Shown here: positions 8,686 through 17,071 of the stretch, piece after piece
Position numbering within the stretch: the stretch's first letter is position 1
Layout of the letters: each line of letters starts with the position of its first letter
Source of the DNA: an uncultured Eubacteriales bacterium
Lineage (GTDB): Bacteria; Bacillota; Clostridia; Oscillospirales; CAG-272
Reading direction: 5' to 3'
Length of the DNA stretch: 64,000 nt
NCBI GenBank assembly: GCA_934373635.1
Contig: CAKROZ010000008.1
Span: forward strand, 1 to 64,000
The notes under the pieces: generated by a model
Databases searched by the model: none
What the model saw: the letters and a program-made list of their open reading frames with translations, nothing else
What the model was told of the DNA's origin: nothing
Made by a program: the position numbers and the translations under genes

Positions 8686-10028
8686 GCGGCAAGCCGACCG
8701 AAACGCCGACACGGGAGGTATGTGCGGAGGAGCGCCTCATCGAGCTTCTGCGCATCCTCTTGTCACCTCATCCCTCCGAGGCGGTGAATGATGAAGCGGA
8801 CGCCCCGAGTGCCTCGGGCGAGAGCCCCCTCTCCGTCACTGCTGCGGAAGCGGAGAGATCCGACGCACCGCGCGAAACCCGTGAGCGTCCTGCCTCTGTT
8901 ACCGCTGCGGAAGCGGGGAGGTTCGATGTGACGAAGACGCCGAGTCTCCCTGCGCTATCGGAGGGGGAAGAGGGGCGGCTCTATCGCCTTTCCAAGGATC
9001 AGGATCTCGCCCATCTTATCCTGCCCGCGGCGGAGCGTGCGGGGCTTGAGCTACCCTCGCCCTATGCCGAAAAATATCAAAAGCGGATGTTCCTCGCGCT
9101 CTACCGCGACGAGCGGATGACCGCCGCACTTCGACGCGTGGGGGAGGCACTTTCCGATGCGAAGATCGTGCATCTTCCTCTGAAGGGCGCCATCATGCGC
9201 ACGCTCTATCCCGAGTCGTGGCAGCGCACCAGCTGTGACATGGACATCCTTGTTCATGAGGAGCAGCTGGACGATGCGGTGCGTGCGCTTGAAGCCATCG
9301 GCTACCGCAACGAAGGACGGGAATTCCACGATGTCTCAATGACATCGGAGGACGGACTTTTGCTCGAGCTGCACTTCAACATCGAGGAGAACATCCCGAC
9401 GCTCGATCGCGTTCTCGACCGCGTGTGGGAGTACGCCCTGCCGTCGGAAGAAGACCCGTTTTTGTATCGGATGCACCCCTCCTTTTTCCTTTTTCACTTG
9501 CTCGCACATATGTCGTACCATTTTACGAGCGGCGGGTGCGGCGTGCGCCCGTTTATGGATGTTTTCCTGTATCGGCGTTCGACCGCGTATGACGAAGCGG
9601 AGCTTTCCGCCCTGCTTTCGGACGCGTCCCTCATCAAGTTTGCCGCGGGGGTGTTCCGCCTTTGCGATGCATGGTTCGCGGGGGCGGAAGCCGACGAGCT
9701 TTGCCGCGGAATGGAGATCTTCCTGCTTCACGGCGGCGTTTACGGCACTATGGAGCAAAGGACACAGCTACAATACATGAAGAAAAAGGGAAGGCTCGGC
9801 TTTATCCTTTATCGCTTATTCCCGCCGATGCGGATCCTTTCCGGGCACTTTCCCGTATTGCAAAAACACCCGTGGCTTGCTCCCGTATTTTATGTGCGGC
9901 GAATGATTCGGTTTTTGTTCCGTAAAGATGTCAGAGATCGCGCCTCCCGCTCGCTTCAAATGACAGGTGCAATGAATGAAGAAACAGTCGACCGCACGAA
10001 GCATCTGATAGAGCAATTGGGACTCTGA
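8682..10028 (+). CDS. Nucleotidyltransferase-fold protein (NTP_transf_5-like)
   Basis: A 448-residue protein whose core (about 165-300) matches the uncharacterised NTP_transf_5 family. LPLKGAIMRTLYPE is followed by the metal-binding pattern SCDMDILV. Such proteins sit in capsule and wall polysaccharide loci. Residues about 40-95 are a family-atypical insert with two copies of a VTAAEA-G/E-R unit, low in complexity. The ATG overlaps the previous stop (ATGA), so the pair is translationally coupled. The reaction is unknown. Confidence 0.75.
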   Translation: MSGKPTETPTREVCAEERLIELLRILLSPHPSEAVNDEADAPSASGESPLSVTAAEAERSDAPRETRERPASVTAAEAGRFDVTKTPSLPALSEGEEGRLYRLSKDQDLAHLILPAAERAGLELPSPYAEKYQKRMFLALYRDERMTAALRRVGEALSDAKIVHLPLKGAIMRTLYPESWQRTSCDMDILVHEEQLDDAVRALEAIGYRNEGREFHDVSMTSEDGLLLELHFNIEENIPTLDRVLDRVWEYALPSEEDPFLYRMHPSFFLFHLLAHMSYHFTSGGCGVRPFMDVFLYRRSTAYDEAELSALLSDASLIKFAAGVFRLCDAWFAGAEADELCRGMEIFLLHGGVYGTMEQRTQLQYMKKKGRLGFILYRLFPPMRILSGHFPVLQKHPWLAPVFYVRRMIRFLFRKDVRDRASRSLQMTGAMNEETVDRTKHLIEQLGL

Positions 10029-10124
10029 TCTCCGCACGTCAAAGGGCGGGTAAGCCCTTGCAGACTCGAAAATCACAAGTAAAAGACAAAAAATAAAATA
10101 ATTCATATATTTTTTACATTTTTC

Positions 10125-10153
10125 TTGACAAGTCATAAAATATATGGTAAAAT
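10125..10153 (+). promoter_or_regulatory. Promoter of the ydbC-like gene
   Basis: TTGACA, 17 bases, TAAAAT in AT-rich DNA, 39 bases before the ATG at 10192. A small GGGC/GCCC hairpin at about 10043-10060 may end the preceding operon. Confidence 0.8.
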
Positions 10154-10191
10154 AACAATACCGAGGTTAAAACACGAAGGAGACAGCAAAC

Positions 10192-10416
10192 ATGCCTGAA
10201 ATCAAGTACGAAGTCATTGACAAGATCGGTGTCGTCAGCGAAGGGACGAACGGTTGGAACAAGGAGCTGAATCTGATCAGCTGGAATGACAGGGAGCCTG
10301 TATACGACCTGCGGACATGGTCGCCCGATCACGAGAAGATGGGGAAAGGCGTTACGATTTCCGCCGCGGAAGCAAAGGTTCTGCGCGATATGCTGAACCG
10401 GTTGAATCTTGATTAA
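10192..10416 (+). CDS. YdbC-type PC4-like ssDNA-binding protein
   Basis: A 74-residue protein matching the short YdbC/PC4-like family of Firmicutes (EVIDKIGVVSEGTNGWNKEL near the start, YDLRTWSPDHEKMGKGVT in the middle). PC4-fold dimers bind single-stranded DNA through curved beta sheets; roles in transcription or repair are suspected. The length is normal for the family. It has its own promoter and an AAGGAGA ribosome site, and it stands as a single-gene unit. Confidence 0.88.
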   Translation: MPEIKYEVIDKIGVVSEGTNGWNKELNLISWNDREPVYDLRTWSPDHEKMGKGVTISAAEAKVLRDMLNRLNLD

Positions 10417-10519
10417 GTCTTTCACCGTTCGACAATAGACGAAAGTGTCACCGTACCGTGTACGGCGACATAGGGGCGTTTGCCATTTTGTGCATACGAA
10501 GAAATAACGGTTGTTTGAA

Positions 10520-10551
10520 AAGGGCTGTCGCATGTGATATGCGACAGCCCT
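10520..10551. terminator. Hairpin after ydbC-like gene
   Basis: AAGGGCTGTCGCAT and ATGCGACAGCCCTT pair over 14 bp with a short loop. The T tract is weak (TTGATTATTA). It is the likely 3' end of the ydbC transcript. Confidence 0.6.
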
Positions 10552-10714
10552 TGATTATTATTCGGATTTGTGGGCTTAGTGCGCTCGGTGCACTCAGTGC
10601 GACGGCTTCGTTGCGGTGTCGTTATCGGGGAGCTGCGCTTTGTCATGCGAGGAGCGGGTGCCCGGAGAATGAGGGGAGGGATTGCTTTGGAACGGGGCAA
10701 CCGACGTGCGGTTG

Positions 10715-10825
10715 TCATGCGCGGGCTTCTTCGGTTCCGAAGCAGAGGAGGAATTGCTCTTTTGAGCTCCTTTCGGTCGCAATGCGCTCGATCTTCATCG
10801 CGTATTCAAGCCATATATCGTTCAT
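10715..10825 (-). pseudogene. 36-codon remnant resembling a NUDIX N-terminal domain
   Basis: The minus-strand ATG at 10825 follows AGAGGG and opens 36 codons beginning MNDIWLEYAMKIERIA, like the helix that starts NUDIX hydrolases with the NUDIX_N leader domain. The frame stops after 36 residues and I see no NUDIX box beyond it. It may be a decayed hydrolase gene or a genuine micropeptide; the match is short. Confidence 0.35.
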
Positions 10826-10924
10826 GAAAATCCCTCTTTCTTATTGCTTTTTTTGACAATATGACAAGTTTTGTTTTCGTTTTTAGACTAATTTTCGATT
10901 TTTCGGGTGGGGCTGGAGTTGTCG

Positions 10925-10968
10925 AAGAGAAAAGCGGCGAGGTCTCTTATGTTCCGCTTTTTCTTTTT
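10925..10968. terminator. Possible terminator beyond the serine hydrolase
   Basis: AAAAGCGG and CCGCTTTTT arms lie about 125 bases past the leftward stop at 11094, with a T-rich right side. The loop is long (about 16 bases), so support is moderate. Confidence 0.4.
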
Positions 10969-11093
10969 TGAAGAAAATATAGAGGAATGACGAAAAAGAA
11001 ATAGCAGTAAGAAAAGTGAAAAGCAAGAAACAGAAATATAACAAGAAAAAGAAACACAAAAGAATAAAAGACAATGCGTGTTATCGGAGAGGA

Positions 11094-13025
11094 TCACCCG
11101 TTCTTCGGTTTGATGAAGGGGAGGCGGGAGAAGAAGCCGTTTGCCTGCGGGGGCGGCTCCGGGGTGTCGCCCGCGGTGTCGGTGAAACGCGCGATTAGGG
11201 ACGAAAGAAGGGCATATTTCGCGCGCTCGGCGCGGACCTTTTCTTCCTCCTTGGCGAGCACCTTCGAGAAGTTCGGTCGACTCGTTTCCACGCCGATGAG
11301 AACGGGGTGGAAGATCTCGTAGAGCTTCTTCTGAATGAAGTTGTCGCCGAGCCTGCGCTTGAGGATCTCGGAGAGCAGGGCGAGCTTCGGCAGGGCGGCG
11401 GGCAGGGTATCGACATAGGATTCCGCGATCTTCTGATCGGGGATCTCCGCCATGGAGAAGCGCAGATTGCCGTCCTGTGTGAAGGAGAGGTCGAACAGCC
11501 GCGTATTCGGCGATTCGGGAAAGAGCATACAAATGACGAGATGCCGTCTGCCTCCCTCTTCGCGGATGCCGCCGAGCGTACGGACGATGTATTTTTCGCC
11601 CGCGAAGTCGATGATCTGCGACTCGTAGCCGTAAAGACCGATGCGGAAGGCGCGCTTGCCGTCTCCCTCCTCGGTCGTCATCAGCAGACCGTTTCCGAAA
11701 CGGCGGAGGGAAAGCGCGTGAACGCCGCCCGAATAGTTGTTCTGTATCGCGCGGACGAAGAGGGGCAGAATGCCTTGGTTGTTGTCGGGAAATTGATAAT
11801 TCCCGAGGAAGGGGGTGAGACGCTCGTCATACGGCCGCCTCTCACCGAAGGGCAGGAATGGGAGGAGCGGGCGCCTTTCCCGCAGGGGTGTGACCGCCAT
11901 GCGGTTCTTGAAGAAGTCGCGCTCCGCCGTGCGGAGGGCACGCTCGTCCGAGCGGGAGAAGCCGATCGTCGTGTCCTCCTTCAGCCGCCGTCTTACGATG
12001 TCCAGCGCGGGGCTCTGCTGAAAGAGCTCGTTGTTGCCCGAGAGAATGACCGCGACGAGCTTTCTGCGCGGGAGGACCCATACGTTCTGCCCAAGCATCC
12101 CGTTGAAGAGAAATTCGTTTTCCTCGCGCCCGACCCAAAGGTGATAGCCGTAGTTGAAGTCGCCCGCCGATTCGGGCGTTTTTTTGTGCGTGCGGACGGA
12201 GGCGCTGATCCACTTTTCCGAGAGGATCCGCCGTCCGCAGAACATGCCGCCCGAGAGCATCATATAGCCGAGCTTCAAAAAGGATTCCGCCGAGAGCGAG
12301 AGCCCGTAGCCGCCCTTTTCGCATCCCTCGGGACTCTTTTCCCAAAGGACGTTGGTAATGCCGAGCGGGGTGAACAGGCGACTGCGCAGAAAGTCCGTGA
12401 CGCCGACGCCGCTAATCCGTTCCACGATGCGGGCGAGAATGTAGGAGTTCATGCTGTTGTAGGAGAAGGCACTGCCCGGCTCGAAGGCGAGGGGCGCCGC
12501 AAAGAAGGCGTTCGTCCACTTTTCTTCCGTGACCGTGCCCGCCTCACTGAAATCGACACCGCTCGACATGGTGAGCAGGTGGTCTACCGTGATGTGCGGA
12601 AAGCGCTTGTCGCGATAGGGGATCTCGGGGAAGATGTCGACAATAGGGGTATCGACATCGAGCACGCCGTCGTCGACGAGACAGCCGATCGCCATCGCGA
12701 CGACCGTTTTCGACATGGAATAGGCGACCTTGCGGATGTTGACGTCATAGCCCGGGGCGGCACATTCCACGATGACCTCGCCGTCCTTTAAGATCATGAG
12801 GCATTGAATGTTGGCGCGCTTCTCCGCTTCGAGCTCACGGAGCATATTCCGCATCTTCCGCGGGGAGATGCCGTGCTTTGAGGGGCTCGAGCGCTTGAAG
12901 AAGGGAAGCTCCGCACCGGAGACGGAGGTCTTCGCGGGGCGGTAGGGGATCACGGCGGGAAACGCCTTGTCTCCGAGAGCGATCGCGGCGGCAAGCTCTG
13001 CCGCGCGTTTTTTCCATTTTTCCAT
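11094..13025 (-). CDS. Serine hydrolase, beta-lactamase/DD-peptidase (class C) family
   Basis: A 643-residue cytosolic-looking protein without a signal peptide. Residues about 50-340 form a class C beta-lactamase/esterase fold with the nucleophile motif S103-M-S-K106 and the second motif around Y189-N190-S191. Residues about 340-640 are an unassigned C-terminal region with a predicted beta-rich segment and an EEEKVRAERA helix. I start at the ATG at 13025, after GGAAAGGAAAG; a GTG 33 bases earlier is possible. Hydrolysis of an ester or peptide is expected, but the substrate is unknown. Confidence 0.82.
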   Translation of the reverse strand: MEKWKKRAAELAAAIALGDKAFPAVIPYRPAKTSVSGAELPFFKRSSPSKHGISPRKMRNMLRELEAEKRANIQCLMILKDGEVIVECAAPGYDVNIRKVAYSMSKTVVAMAIGCLVDDGVLDVDTPIVDIFPEIPYRDKRFPHITVDHLLTMSSGVDFSEAGTVTEEKWTNAFFAAPLAFEPGSAFSYNSMNSYILARIVERISGVGVTDFLRSRLFTPLGITNVLWEKSPEGCEKGGYGLSLSAESFLKLGYMMLSGGMFCGRRILSEKWISASVRTHKKTPESAGDFNYGYHLWVGREENEFLFNGMLGQNVWVLPRRKLVAVILSGNNELFQQSPALDIVRRRLKEDTTIGFSRSDERALRTAERDFFKNRMAVTPLRERRPLLPFLPFGERRPYDERLTPFLGNYQFPDNNQGILPLFVRAIQNNYSGGVHALSLRRFGNGLLMTTEEGDGKRAFRIGLYGYESQIIDFAGEKYIVRTLGGIREEGGRRHLVICMLFPESPNTRLFDLSFTQDGNLRFSMAEIPDQKIAESYVDTLPAALPKLALLSEILKRRLGDNFIQKKLYEIFHPVLIGVETSRPNFSKVLAKEEEKVRAERAKYALLSSLIARFTDTAGDTPEPPPQANGFFSRLPFIKPKNG

Positions 13026-13070
13026 CGACTTTCCTTTCCTTCTTTTCCCAAAGGGCACACCCGGGGGATA

Positions 13071-13119
13071 AATTACGAATTATGAATTAAGAATTATGAA
13101 TTATGAATTATGAATTATG
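13071..13119. repeat. Seven tandem copies of AATTATG
   Basis: A heptamer array running exactly 49 bases. Copies 1 and 3 differ by one base (AATTACG, AATTAAG). It sits between a start codon and a terminator, so it could change length by slippage. Confidence 0.95.
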
Positions 13120-13148
13120 AAGTCGGGGCTTGCGTTCGGCTTATACGC

Positions 13149-13183
13149 AAAAGGGGGCGTCCTTTTGGTGACAGCCCCTTTTT
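13149..13183 (-). terminator. Terminator of the Gfo/Idh/MocA gene
   Basis: AAAAGGGG and CCCCTTTTT arms with an inner GTC/GAC pairing lie just after the leftward stop at 13204. Confidence 0.6.
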
Positions 13184-13203
13184 GACGGCTTTCGCCGCTG
13201 TGC

Positions 13204-14250
13204 TCAGATCGTCGTGCGGACAGCTTCTTTCTTTTCGGCGGAGAGAAACGCCGCTTCCATGACGCGAAGCACGCGTCTGACCTCGGGAAGCTTGACGAGC
13301 TGTTCCTCCTTACCGTCGATGGCACGGACGAGATTGCGGTAGAAATCGTGCACGTCCGAGACGGGACGCTCGATCTCGTAATAGTCGAGCGTAAGCTCGT
13401 CGCGGGGCGCCATCGTCTTGGTGATGCCCGCCGCCGTCTGGACGGGGGTGACTTCCTTTTCGTTCCACGCCTTGAGCTTTGCGACGCGGCACTTCTTCTG
13501 CCAGTCCTCGATGAGGGCGGTGCCGCTCTTCGCCTGCATGTAGAAGCGGGGAAGGGCGAGGAAGTTATAGGTTCCGACCTCGACGATGGCACGCTTCCCG
13601 CTCTCGAAGGTGAGAAGCAGATGGAAGCCGTCGTCGACCTCGTTTGTCGTGATGTTGGTGGTCTCGCAATAGACGTTCGTCACCGTCTCGGGAATCAGCT
13701 GTAACATCTGGTCGATGAGGTGAACCCCCCAGTCGAGGATCATGCCGCCGCCCTGCGGTTTATGGCAACGCCAGTCGGAGGGGATGCCGCGGGAGCCGTG
13801 GATGCGCGACTCGATATTGATCGGCTCGCCGATCTCTCCGCTTTGAATCAGAGAGCGGATGGCGAGGAAGTCGACGTCGAAACGGCGGTTCTGGTGAACG
13901 GTGAAGAGCTTTCCCGCCTTCTTCGCGGCAGCCGTCATTTCGTCGAAATCGGCGACGGAGAGGGCAACGGGCTTTTCGCAGACCACGTTCTTGCCCGCCT
14001 CGAGCGCACGGATGACGATCTCCTTATGTACGTCGTTCGGCGTGGCGCAGAGGACGATGTCCACCTTCGGGTCGGCAAGTGCCTCCTCGAAGGACGCATA
14101 GGTGTGGATGCCGTTTTCTTTTGCGGCATTGACTCTCTTTTCGGCAATATCGTAGATACCGGCGAGCGATACGACGTCGCTCTTTTGCGCCCAGTTCGCG
14201 TGCCAAGCGCCCTGTCCGCCGTAACCGATGATCGCAAGATTCTTTTTCAT
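13204..14250 (-). CDS. Gfo/Idh/MocA family oxidoreductase
   Basis: A 348-residue NAD(P)-dependent sugar or cyclitol dehydrogenase-like protein. The N-terminal Rossmann motif is IGYGGQGAWH. CEKPVALS near 93-100 carries the family lysine. The GGGMILDWGVHLIDQM segment near 170-185 contains the usual catalytic His region. It forms a single-gene unit with promoter (14312-14340) and terminator. Substrate specificity cannot be deduced; there are no sugar transporter genes beside it. Confidence 0.9.
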   Translation of the reverse strand: MKKNLAIIGYGGQGAWHANWAQKSDVVSLAGIYDIAEKRVNAAKENGIHTYASFEEALADPKVDIVLCATPNDVHKEIVIRALEAGKNVVCEKPVALSVADFDEMTAAAKKAGKLFTVHQNRRFDVDFLAIRSLIQSGEIGEPINIESRIHGSRGIPSDWRCHKPQGGGMILDWGVHLIDQMLQLIPETVTNVYCETTNITTNEVDDGFHLLLTFESGKRAIVEVGTYNFLALPRFYMQAKSGTALIEDWQKKCRVAKLKAWNEKEVTPVQTAAGITKTMAPRDELTLDYYEIERPVSDVHDFYRNLVRAIDGKEEQLVKLPEVRRVLRVMEAAFLSAEKKEAVRTTI

Positions 14251-14311
14251 GAAAATTTACCTCTTTTCTTCTCTCCGAAGGGATGAGAGATCTCTTTCGG
14301 TCCTCGCTTTC

Positions 14312-14340
14312 AGTATATCACAGATTTTGCGTATTGTCCA
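14312..14340 (-). promoter_or_regulatory. Promoter of the Gfo/Idh/MocA gene
   Basis: On the minus strand TGGACA, 17 bases, TATACT, about 60 bases before the ATG at 14250. Confidence 0.75.
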
Positions 14341-14382
14341 GTATCTTTTTGCACAAAAGTTGCAGGATTTTGACTTTTTATG

Positions 14383-15249
14383 TCAAAGGAGAGCCGACAG
14401 CCCCGTGACGTCGACGAGAAGTCCCGCAAGGACGCCGACGGCGAAGAGCAGAAGAAGGATGCGCAGGTTCTCCTTCATCGGACGGTTGACGCGGAACAGG
14501 ACGAGCAGTCCGACGCCCGCCCCCGGCAAAAGTCCCGACAGCATGGCGCCCGCGGTGAGAAATCCGTTCAGGTAAAAGCCCGTGAGAACGACCGAGGCGG
14601 CACAGTTCGGAATCAGACCGAGAAGCGCCGCCACAAGATGGCTGACGACGGGGCGGTCGTAGAGAAGGGAGGCGATCGCCTCCTCCCCGATAAAGAACAC
14701 CGCCGCATTGATTGACAGCGTGACGAGAAGCAGAAACAGCGTGATGTGAAGGGTATGATGAAGGGCGGAGCGAAAAATACCCTTCTCGCAGTGGCAGTGC
14801 TCCTTTTCGCAGAGCGCGTCGACATGCGGCGTCTCTTCCTTATGTCCGCGGCGCATCACCGCGTCGACGAGCATCCCGCAGAGAATGCCGACGACGATCT
14901 TGACGGCAAGGATCAGAAGCACCGAGGTGATCTTCACATTGCCCGCAATGAGCAGGGGAAGCATCTCGTCCGACGTGGAGAGAAAAACGGCGAGCAGTGT
15001 GCCGAGGGAAATCACGCGCCCGGCATAAAGGTTCGCCGCCGCGGCGGAGAAGCCGCACTGCGGCACCGTACCGACGAGCGCGCCGAGCAGGGGCCCGAAT
15101 TTGCCAGAGCTCTCAAGGAAGTGCAGGGCTTTCCCCTCCGCCCGATGCTCGAGGAATTCCATCGCGAGATAAGTAAGGAATAAAAAAGGAAGCAGTTTTG
15201 CCGTGTCGAGGAGTCCGTCGAGCACGACCTCGCGGAGAAATTCTGTCAT
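14383..15249 (-). CDS. Putative heavy-metal/arsenic exporter, ArsP_2-like permease
   Basis: A 288-residue polytopic membrane protein made of two related halves. The first has VGTVPQCGFSAAAANLYAG, the second LIPNCAASVVLTGFYLNG, both with conserved polar P-x-C motifs inside membrane segments, as in the ArsP_2 group of putative 10-TM metal exporters. A His/Cys-rich loop (about 140-158, with EKEHCHCEKG) between the halves could bind metal. Substrate (arsenic, manganese or other) is not fixed. The prophage lies immediately behind its promoter. Confidence 0.82.
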   Translation of the reverse strand: MTEFLREVVLDGLLDTAKLLPFLFLTYLAMEFLEHRAEGKALHFLESSGKFGPLLGALVGTVPQCGFSAAAANLYAGRVISLGTLLAVFLSTSDEMLPLLIAGNVKITSVLLILAVKIVVGILCGMLVDAVMRRGHKEETPHVDALCEKEHCHCEKGIFRSALHHTLHITLFLLLVTLSINAAVFFIGEEAIASLLYDRPVVSHLVAALLGLIPNCAASVVLTGFYLNGFLTAGAMLSGLLPGAGVGLLVLFRVNRPMKENLRILLLLFAVGVLAGLLVDVTGLSALL

Positions 15250-15300
15250 ATCGGTCCCGTCCTTTCCATAGGATCTTTCCCTTTCGGGAATACTCTCAAT

Positions 15301-15329
15301 AGCATACGATATTTTTCGCCGTTTGTCAA
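15301..15329 (-). promoter_or_regulatory. Promoter of the ArsP_2-like gene
   Basis: On the minus strand TTGACA, 17 bases, TATGCT. The -35 box is only 11 bases from the left prophage repeat, so the prophage replaces everything that once lay upstream. Confidence 0.8.
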
Positions 15330-15340
15330 GAGAAAATGCG

Positions 15341-15354
15341 AAAAATACGGAAAT
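15341..15354 (+). repeat. Left prophage boundary repeat (DR-L)
   Basis: AAAAATACGGAAAT, identical to 53544-53557 in the same orientation. It sits where host DNA (permease promoter) gives way to prophage DNA. It is a target duplication or att-like core. Confidence 0.7.
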
Positions 15355-15371
15355 ACTTCTGTGCTACAATA

Positions 15372-15401
15372 TGTGCAAATGGTGACGAAAACCGTTTGCA
15401 C
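15372..15401. repeat. Left-end subterminal palindrome
   Basis: GTGCAAA (15373-15379) and TTTGCAC (15395-15401) form an inverted repeat followed by a T-rich run. The outer copy TGTGCAAA matches, in inverted orientation and at the same 17-base distance from the boundary repeat, the right-end site. It is a candidate transposase binding site, or a terminator insulating the end. Confidence 0.5.
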
Positions 15402-15441
15402 GTTTTTTATTTTGCCGAAAAGTGTCGAAAGGAGGAAGAAC

Positions 15442-15684
15442 ATGCGGATCTTGTATATGACTTATGAGGAGAGAAAACGCTTTGAGACACTGTACAACGG
15501 AGGAGCGACGCCGAAGGAGCTTGCAAAAACCTTCTCGCGAAATGTAGCGACTGTGTACGGTGAATTGAAGCGCGGGGCTTGCGGCGAGACGGAAGATTTC
15601 CGTCGGAAGTATTCTGCGGAAGTCGCGCAAAAGAATTTTGTCGCGGGACTTGCGAGACGGGGAAGACGAAAAGTAAATACATAA
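15442..15684 (+). CDS. Stand-alone IS30-type helix-turn-helix protein
   Basis: An 80-residue protein, first gene of the prophage, after a strong GGAGG. Residues 6-45 (MTYEERKRFETLYNGGAT, then an ELKRG end) match the HTH_38 DNA-binding domain that opens IS30 transposases, including the one at the other end of this prophage, but no catalytic domain follows. It may regulate early genes or compete with the transposase for end sites; that role is inference. An upstream in-frame extension to 15361 lacks a ribosome site. Confidence 0.7.
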   Translation: MRILYMTYEERKRFETLYNGGATPKELAKTFSRNVATVYGELKRGACGETEDFRRKYSAEVAQKNFVAGLARRGRRKVNT

Positions 15685-15698
15685 GGAAGGAAAAGGGA

Positions 15699-15863
15699 AT
15701 GAAGAGTGTGATTGAAAAGATCGCAAGAGGGCTTCGGGCATACGGCGAGAAGGGACACTTTCGGTGCGTGCATGACAAGGACAAGCCGTTTACCGTTACC
15801 GTGTATAAGGACGGCGAGATGTACGGTATTTGGGACATTGGCAAAGAAACCTTTGTCGCCTGA
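15699..15863 (+). CDS. Small phage protein, unknown
   Basis: A 54-residue protein with AAGGAAGG ahead of its ATG, 14 bases after the HTH gene and 15 bases before the replication gene, so it sits in the early operon. It begins with a short amphipathic helix and ends with beta-like VTVYKDGEMYGIWDIG. I recognise no family. Confidence 0.55.
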   Translation: MKSVIEKIARGLRAYGEKGHFRCVHDKDKPFTVTVYKDGEMYGIWDIGKETFVA

Positions 15864-15878
15864 CGACGGAGGTCAAAA

Positions 15879-16886
15879 ATGCCGAATAGGATTATCAAAG
15901 AAACGATACGGACAAGCAAGAAGTTGAATGCTTTGTCTGACTTTGAATTTCGTTTATGGACGTATTTGATAACATACGTTGACGATTTCGGACGAGGAAG
16001 TGCCGACCCCGTACTTTTGAAAGGGTTTGTGCTTCCGCGCTCGCCGTCGACCTCGGACGAGATTTCCGCGGCGCTCGATCGGATGGAAACGCTCGGGATG
16101 ATCGCGAAGTACGAGGTCGACGGCGAGCCGTACCTTTACTTTCCGAACTGGTCGGAACATCAGCGCGTGCAATGCAAAAAGGCGAAATTTCCCGCGCCGC
16201 CCGAGAATCGGGAGGTGCGGAAATTTCCCGAGGCGACGGTCGCGCTCTATGCTTCGGAGGATACGGAATCTTCGCCGCGGTGCTCCACCGCGACGGGTGA
16301 CGCTTTGCGGTGCTCCACCGTAGCGTCGCGGGAAGAAAACGGGAATTTGCGGTGCTCCACCGTCTCCCGCGAAGAGTCTTCGAAAGTCGCGGAAGATCGC
16401 GGCGCTTCGTCGTGTGCTACCGAAACATACGGTGTTTCACCGTGTGTCACCGTGGGTCACGGTGAGTCACCGCGAGTCGCGGTGACTTTGCCCCCTGAAT
16501 CCGAATCCGAATACAAATCCATATCCGAAGAAAAAGAGAGAGTGGATAGAGAGAAAAAGCCGCCGACGGCGACAAACGCTCCCCGAAAGTCGGTGTTTGT
16601 CCCTCCTTCGGTCGAAGAGGTACGGGCGTATATCGACAGTCGGGGGAGTCGGATCGACGCCGAGCGCTTCGTCGCCTACTATGAGACGACCGACTGGCAT
16701 GTCGGAAACCGAAAGATGAAGGACTGGCGCGCCGCCGTCCGCCTGTGGGAAAAGCGGGACGAAGAACGTGCCGCGAAAGAGACGCCGAGGAAAGAAGCAC
16801 CGAAGAAAGAACGGCAGGGCACGTTCGACCCCGAGGAGGCATTCCGACTCGCACTTGAACGAACCTACGGAGGGGAAAAGAAATGA
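15879..16886 (+). CDS. Phage replication initiator-like protein
   Basis: A 335-residue protein with an N-terminal winged-helix-like domain (about 1-95: SDFEFRLWTYLITYVDDFGR, then a MIAKYEVDGEPYLYFPNW wing), a low-complexity linker (about 110-225), and a C-terminal helical domain whose WHVGNRKMKDWRAAVRLW segment is typical of phage replication-organiser proteins. The linker DNA contains five palindromic iterons, as origins often do inside initiator genes (for example lambda O). It opens the DNA-metabolism operon. Helicase-loader genes are not obvious nearby. Confidence 0.7.
   Translation: MPNRIIKETIRTSKKLNALSDFEFRLWTYLITYVDDFGRGSADPVLLKGFVLPRSPSTSDEISAALDRMETLGMIAKYEVDGEPYLYFPNWSEHQRVQCKKAKFPAPPENREVRKFPEATVALYASEDTESSPRCSTATGDALRCSTVASREENGNLRCSTVSREESSKVAEDRGASSCATETYGVSPCVTVGHGESPRVAVTLPPESESEYKSISEEKERVDREKKPPTATNAPRKSVFVPPSVEEVRAYIDSRGSRIDAERFVAYYETTDWHVGNRKMKDWRAAVRLWEKRDEERAAKETPRKEAPKKERQGTFDPEEAFRLALERTYGGEKK
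16278..16472. repeat. Five CGGTGNNNCACCG iterons, candidate replication origin
   Basis: Perfect 13-bp palindromes CGGTG-NNN-CACCG start at 16278, 16308, 16350, 16430 and 16460; imperfect copies lie between them. The first three are read as R-C-S-T and the last two, in a different phase, as G-V/E-S-P, so the DNA rather than the protein sequence is conserved. The position inside the initiator gene fits a phage origin. Confidence 0.65.
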
Positions 16887-17071
16887 CCTATTACACCTGC
16901 TACGCGACGCCCGAAGAGAAACGGGCAGATCGCGAGAAGATCGAGGCGTTGCTTCCGAAAAAAGAGACGGCGCGCCCCGCGGGCACCTTTTCGGCGGCGA
17001 TCGGCACCGGGGAGGTCGGAGAGAAAAAGAAAATCAAACTTTTTATAAATAAGGAGATCGAATATGCTTGA
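16883..17071 (+). CDS. Small phage protein, unknown
   Basis: A 62-residue protein whose ATG overlaps the replication gene stop (ATGA), so it is coupled to it. It is charged and lysine/glutamate-rich with no recognised motif. It overlaps the next gene by 8 bases. Confidence 0.55.
   Translation: MTYYTCYATPEEKRADREKIEALLPKKETARPAGTFSAAIGTGEVGEKKKIKLFINKEIEYA

Larger units (their letters stand above)
10417..11093. other. Mostly non-coding stretch
   Basis: Between ydbC and the serine hydrolase I find only two hairpins (10520-10551 and 10925-10968), a 36-codon remnant (10715-10825) and a purine-rich tract at about 10970-11070. The longer open frames here lack ribosome sites and family signal. Confidence 0.6.
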
